Of a stretch of 6,890 nt of DNA, positions 4,803 to 6,890 are shown in pieces (position 1 is the stretch's first letter; each line of letters starts with the position of its first letter). The position numbers and the translations under genes are program-made. Under the pieces are notes generated by a model. It was not told the DNA's origin. It saw only the letters and a list, made by a program, of their open reading frames with translations, and did no database searches. Origin of the DNA: an uncultured Bacilli bacterium (GTDB taxonomy: Bacteria; Bacillota_I; Bacilli_A; RF39; UBA660); assembly GCA_947631285.1 (NCBI GenBank), contig CANRKS010000053.1:1-6890 (forward strand). The letters are read 5' to 3'.

Positions 4803-5960
4803 ATGAAACAGGCAAAAGGTTTTAGTTTATGGGGTGTTATTGTCATAATGATTATAACCTCAATAGTTTCAGGTATTACAACAGGTGTTATTATGCTTAA
4901 TAGTAACAGTGTTAAAAATAATCAAAGTGAAGTATTACAAGATGAAAATTTACAAGAATTTATTGGTGTTTATCAAATGCTACTTTCTAAGTATTATGAC
5001 AAAATTGATAAAGAAGGTATGCTTAATGCAGCCGAAGAAGGAATGTTAAATTTTTTGGGTGATAAATATACTACTTATTTAGAAAATTCTGAATATCAAG
5101 ATATTCTTGATGATTTAGCTGGAACATATAATGGAATTGGAGTAACTATTTTAGGCAATGTTATTCAAAGTGTTACAGAAAATAGTCCTGCTTCTAAAGG
5201 TGGTTTATTACAAGGCGATATAATTACAAAGATAAATGGGGCGGATGTTAGAGAAATGTCAAGTAGCCAAATTGGCAGCTTAATTAAAGATGATAAAAAT
5301 AAGACAGTTTCGATAGAGGTTGATCGTAATGGAGAATTAATGACGTTTAATTTAGAAAAAGCTGATTTAATTAATCCAACGGTTAATTATAATATGATAG
5401 ATAATACTAAAATTGGTTATATGGCGATTACTAAATTTTCAGAAAATTTAAATGTTCAAGTTAAGGAAGCTTTAAATGATTTAGAAAAAGAAGGAATGAA
5501 TTCATTAATTATTGATGTCAGAGATGATGTCGGTGGTTATTTAACAGAAGCTGAAGCAGTTGCGTCAATATTTATAGAAGAAGGAAAACCAATATATTCA
5601 TTACAAACAAGTAATACAACACTTACTTATAATGATAAAACAAAAGAAAAGAAAAAATATCCTATAATCGTATTAATAAATGGAAATAGTGCTTCGGCAT
5701 CCGAAATTTTAGCCGCAGCCTTAAAAGAAAGCTACAATGCCACTTTATTAGGAACTAAAAGTTATGGTAAAGGAAAAGTTCAACAAATTGCTGAATTAGC
5801 TAGTGGCAGTTCGGTTAAATACACATCAGCGAAATGGTTAACTCCTAATGGGACATGTATTGATGGCATTGGATTAATGCCTGATTATGAAGTTAATATA
5901 ACGGATGCTAATGTTGATGAACAATTACAAAAAGCAATTGAAATTTTAATGCAAGGCTAA
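4803..5960 (+). CDS. S41 family C-terminal processing peptidase (CtpA/CtpB type)
   Basis: A 385-residue protease of the carboxy-terminal processing family, anchored in the membrane by one N-terminal helix (about 9-33) and acting outside it. A helical region (45-105) precedes a PDZ domain (about 108-185) with the carboxylate-binding loop NGIGVTI (110-116) and GDIITKINGADV (138-149). The S41 core follows: SLIIDVRDDVGGYL (234-247), the equivalent of the LRNNPGG motif; NGNSASASEI (293-302) with the predicted nucleophile Ser298; and SYGKGKVQQ (320-328) with the general base Lys323 and Gln327. The Ser-Lys distance of 25 and Lys-Gln distance of 4 match CtpB and Prc. It ends in the expected WLTPNGTCIDGIGLMPDYEV block (345-364). 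Full length, about average for CtpA/CtpB, and it should be active. Likely substrates are envelope proteins, perhaps including its membrane and lipoprotein neighbours; this last point is only suggested by position. Confidence 0.92.
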   Translation: MKQAKGFSLWGVIVIMIITSIVSGITTGVIMLNSNSVKNNQSEVLQDENLQEFIGVYQMLLSKYYDKIDKEGMLNAAEEGMLNFLGDKYTTYLENSEYQDILDDLAGTYNGIGVTILGNVIQSVTENSPASKGGLLQGDIITKINGADVREMSSSQIGSLIKDDKNKTVSIEVDRNGELMTFNLEKADLINPTVNYNMIDNTKIGYMAITKFSENLNVQVKEALNDLEKEGMNSLIIDVRDDVGGYLTEAEAVASIFIEEGKPIYSLQTSNTTLTYNDKTKEKKKYPIIVLINGNSASASEILAAALKESYNATLLGTKSYGKGKVQQIAELASGSSVKYTSAKWLTPNGTCIDGIGLMPDYEVNITDANVDEQLQKAIEILMQG

Positions 5961-5978
5961 AATAGTTAGCCTTTTTTT
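5953..5978 (+). terminator. Intrinsic terminator of the S41 peptidase gene
   Basis: An eight-pair stem AAGGCTAA/TTAGCCTT (5953-5960/5966-5973) with an AATAG loop and a T-run to 5978. The final Gly codon and the TAA stop form the last bases of the left arm. Confidence 0.88.
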
Positions 5979-5994
5979 ATTGGCTTATTTATAG

Positions 5995-6000
5995 TATAAT
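5995..6000 (+). promoter_or_regulatory. -10 box of the Ntdp gene promoter
   Basis: An exact TATAAT 22 bases before the start codon at 6022. The -35 region at normal spacing falls in the T-run of the preceding terminator and is not consensus. Confidence 0.45.
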
Positions 6001-6021
6001 TAATGATGTAGAGATGGTTTT

Positions 6022-6573
6022 ATGATAGATGAAAGTAAAAAAATACATACTCCGGGAGAAAAAATTCAAATCCATTGTTATAAACATAACGGTAAGATTC
6101 ATCGAATTTGGGAAGAATCAACAGTTATTGAAGAAGACGATGAATGCTTAGTGTGCGGTAATTTTAAAACGAAAGTAATTGAAAATGATGGACGAAGCCA
6201 TCGGACTAAAGAACCTGCAATTATCTTTTTTTATAAAAATAACTGGTTTAATATAATTGCTCAATTTAAAGAGTTTGGCCTTTTTTATTATTGCAATATT
6301 GCTTCTCCTTTTTTGAATGATGAGAATACCATTAAATATATTGATTATGATTTAGATTTGCGTGTGTTCCCAGATGGCGGTTATAGAGTATTGGATAAAA
6401 ATGAATATAAGTATCATAAAAAGATTATGAATTATTCCGATGAACTTGATTTAGTTATTAATAAAGAGTTGGAAAAGTTAATTAAAATGAAAAATAATAA
6501 TGAAGGGCCATTTGACACTCAAGTTATTACCAAATATTTAGAAAAATACGAAAATTTAGAAAATAGTGAGTAA
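6022..6573 (+). CDS. ntdP: Nucleoside tri-/diphosphate phosphatase (Ntdp, DUF402 family)
   Basis: A 183-residue soluble cytoplasmic protein that matches the DUF402/Ntdp family (Staphylococcus aureus Ntdp, Bacillus YgaC), which hydrolyses nucleoside tri- and diphosphates with a divalent metal. Recognisable blocks are IHCYKHNGKIHRIWEEST (17-34), the NFKTKVIENDGRSHRTKEPAI strand region (47-67), WFNIIAQFKEFGLFYYCNIASPF (75-97), IKYIDYDLDLRVFPDGGYRVLD (104-125) with the acidic residues expected at the metal site, HKKIMNYSDELD (132-143), and a closing GPF segment (162-164). The length is typical. The ribosome binding site (GAGATGG, 6011-6017) is weak, but the family N-terminus fits this ATG. The gene sits directly before the rRNA operon, separated by a strong terminator. 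Confidence 0.92.
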   Translation: MIDESKKIHTPGEKIQIHCYKHNGKIHRIWEESTVIEEDDECLVCGNFKTKVIENDGRSHRTKEPAIIFFYKNNWFNIIAQFKEFGLFYYCNIASPFLNDENTIKYIDYDLDLRVFPDGGYRVLDKNEYKYHKKIMNYSDELDLVINKELEKLIKMKNNNEGPFDTQVITKYLEKYENLENSE

Positions 6574-6598
6574 ATTGACATTTATTTACTATTTTTTT
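6561..6598 (+). terminator. Strong intrinsic terminator of the Ntdp gene
   Basis: A 15-bp stem with two G-T wobbles (6561-6575/6580-6594) and a TGAC loop is followed by seven T. The coding end and the TAA stop (6571-6573) lie in the left arm. It isolates the rRNA promoter from read-through. Confidence 0.88.
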
Positions 6599-6635
6599 CA
6601 TATAAATATATTGTGATATTTTGATTGAAAATATT

Positions 6636-6681
6636 AAAAATGCGAAAAAAAGCAAAAAAATGCAAAAAAAACAATTTTTTT
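6636..6681 (+). promoter_or_regulatory. Phased A-tracts, probable UP element/curved DNA of the rRNA promoter
   Basis: A-runs of 5, 7, 7 and 8 bases start at 6636, 6645, 6654 and 6664, followed by a seven-base T-run from 6675. The spacing of 9-11 bases is close to one helical turn, so the DNA should bend in one direction. It ends directly before the -35 box, where UP elements bind the RNA polymerase alpha C-terminal domain. Confidence 0.6.
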
Positions 6682-6682
6682 G

Positions 6683-6711
6683 TTGACAATTTATTTTCAA
6701 TTTGGTATATT
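6683..6711 (+). promoter_or_regulatory. rRNA operon promoter
   Basis: A consensus TTGACA (6683-6688) and TATATT (6706-6711) are separated by 17 bases. Transcription should start near 6718-6720, about 100 bases before mature 16S rRNA. Confidence 0.88.
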
Positions 6712-6740
6712 ACTAGTGCACATCGGAAAAGAGTGCGAAA

Positions 6741-6756
6741 TGATCTTTGAAAACTA
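6741..6756 (+). promoter_or_regulatory. boxA-like rRNA antitermination element
   Basis: TGATCTTTGAAAACTA closely resembles the conserved TCTTTGAAAACTAA block found in Bacillus-type rRNA leaders, where NusB/NusE bind. It lies in the expected place between promoter and 16S. Confidence 0.65.
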
Positions 6757-6802
6757 AGTAAAAAGTCAATTTTGAGTAGCTTAGGAAGAACAAACAATTA
6801 TG

Positions 6803-6820
6803 AAGATTTAAATAAATCTT
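6803..6820 (+). other. Pre-16S leader hairpin
   Basis: AAGATTTA/TAAATCTT (6803-6810/6813-6820) is a perfect inverted repeat with a two-base centre directly abutting the predicted mature 16S 5' end. It may help define the processing site. It is all A/T-rich, so its stability is modest. Confidence 0.5.
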
Positions 6821-6821
6821 T

Positions 6822-6890
<69 letters not shown>

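Noticed and set aside
6575..6606. A second rRNA promoter starting with TTGACA at 6575-6580
   Set aside because: The nearest -10-like sequence is 20 bases away, and the TTGACA is the loop and arm of the Ntdp terminator.
6582..6797. A 71-residue minus-strand ORF across the rRNA promoter
   Set aside because: It covers the terminator, A-tracts, promoter and rRNA leader, whose features explain the sequence; the composition is low-complexity.

Overview
The window reads as low-GC, Gram-positive-type DNA from the Bacilli/Mollicutes-related side of the Firmicutes, plausibly an uncultivated RF39-like lineage. The base composition is very AT-rich, nearly every gene has an AGGA/GGAGG-type ribosome binding site and a U-tailed terminator, there is a diderm-independent lipoprotein, and a 16S rRNA gene begins at the right edge. 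All nine tryptophan codons in the annotated genes are TGG, so the standard code applies even though no gene here ends in TGA. The lineage is an inference from composition and 69 bases of 16S.

Region 1 (1-615) has no credible protein gene. It holds a near-perfect extended sigma-A promoter (81-109) followed by about 450 bases that fold into many strong local and nested helices, one capped by a GUGA (GNRA) tetraloop. The next gene (616-1125) encodes a four-helix membrane protein that resembles OapA, the CorB/DUF21-like partner of OLE (ornate, large, extremophilic) RNA. The pair is therefore best read as an OLE-type RNA-protein module, here outside the isoprenoid/recN/spo0A-type operon where OLE is usually described. 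This is the most interesting content of the window.

Region 2 (1134-2852, minus strand) has a ClpX-like AAA+ ATPase with a private N-terminal domain and neither a zinc finger nor a ClpP-docking IGF loop, plus a small DUF378 membrane protein. The ATPase converges on the OapA-like gene across a bidirectional terminator.

Region 3 (2957-6573, plus strand) is a row of four single-gene units: a two-domain lipoprotein (LolA/GerS/YdcC-like plus DUF4367-like), a one-helix membrane protein with a thioredoxin-like tail lacking a CxxC, an S41 C-terminal processing peptidase with a complete Ser-Lys-Gln set, and an Ntdp/DUF402 nucleoside tri-/diphosphatase. Each is closed by its own terminator, usually with the stop codon inside the stem. 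Three of the four products are envelope or extracytoplasmic proteins.

Region 4 (6599-6890) is the head of an rRNA operon: helically phased A-tracts, a consensus promoter, a boxA-like antitermination element, a leader hairpin and the 5' end of 16S rRNA.
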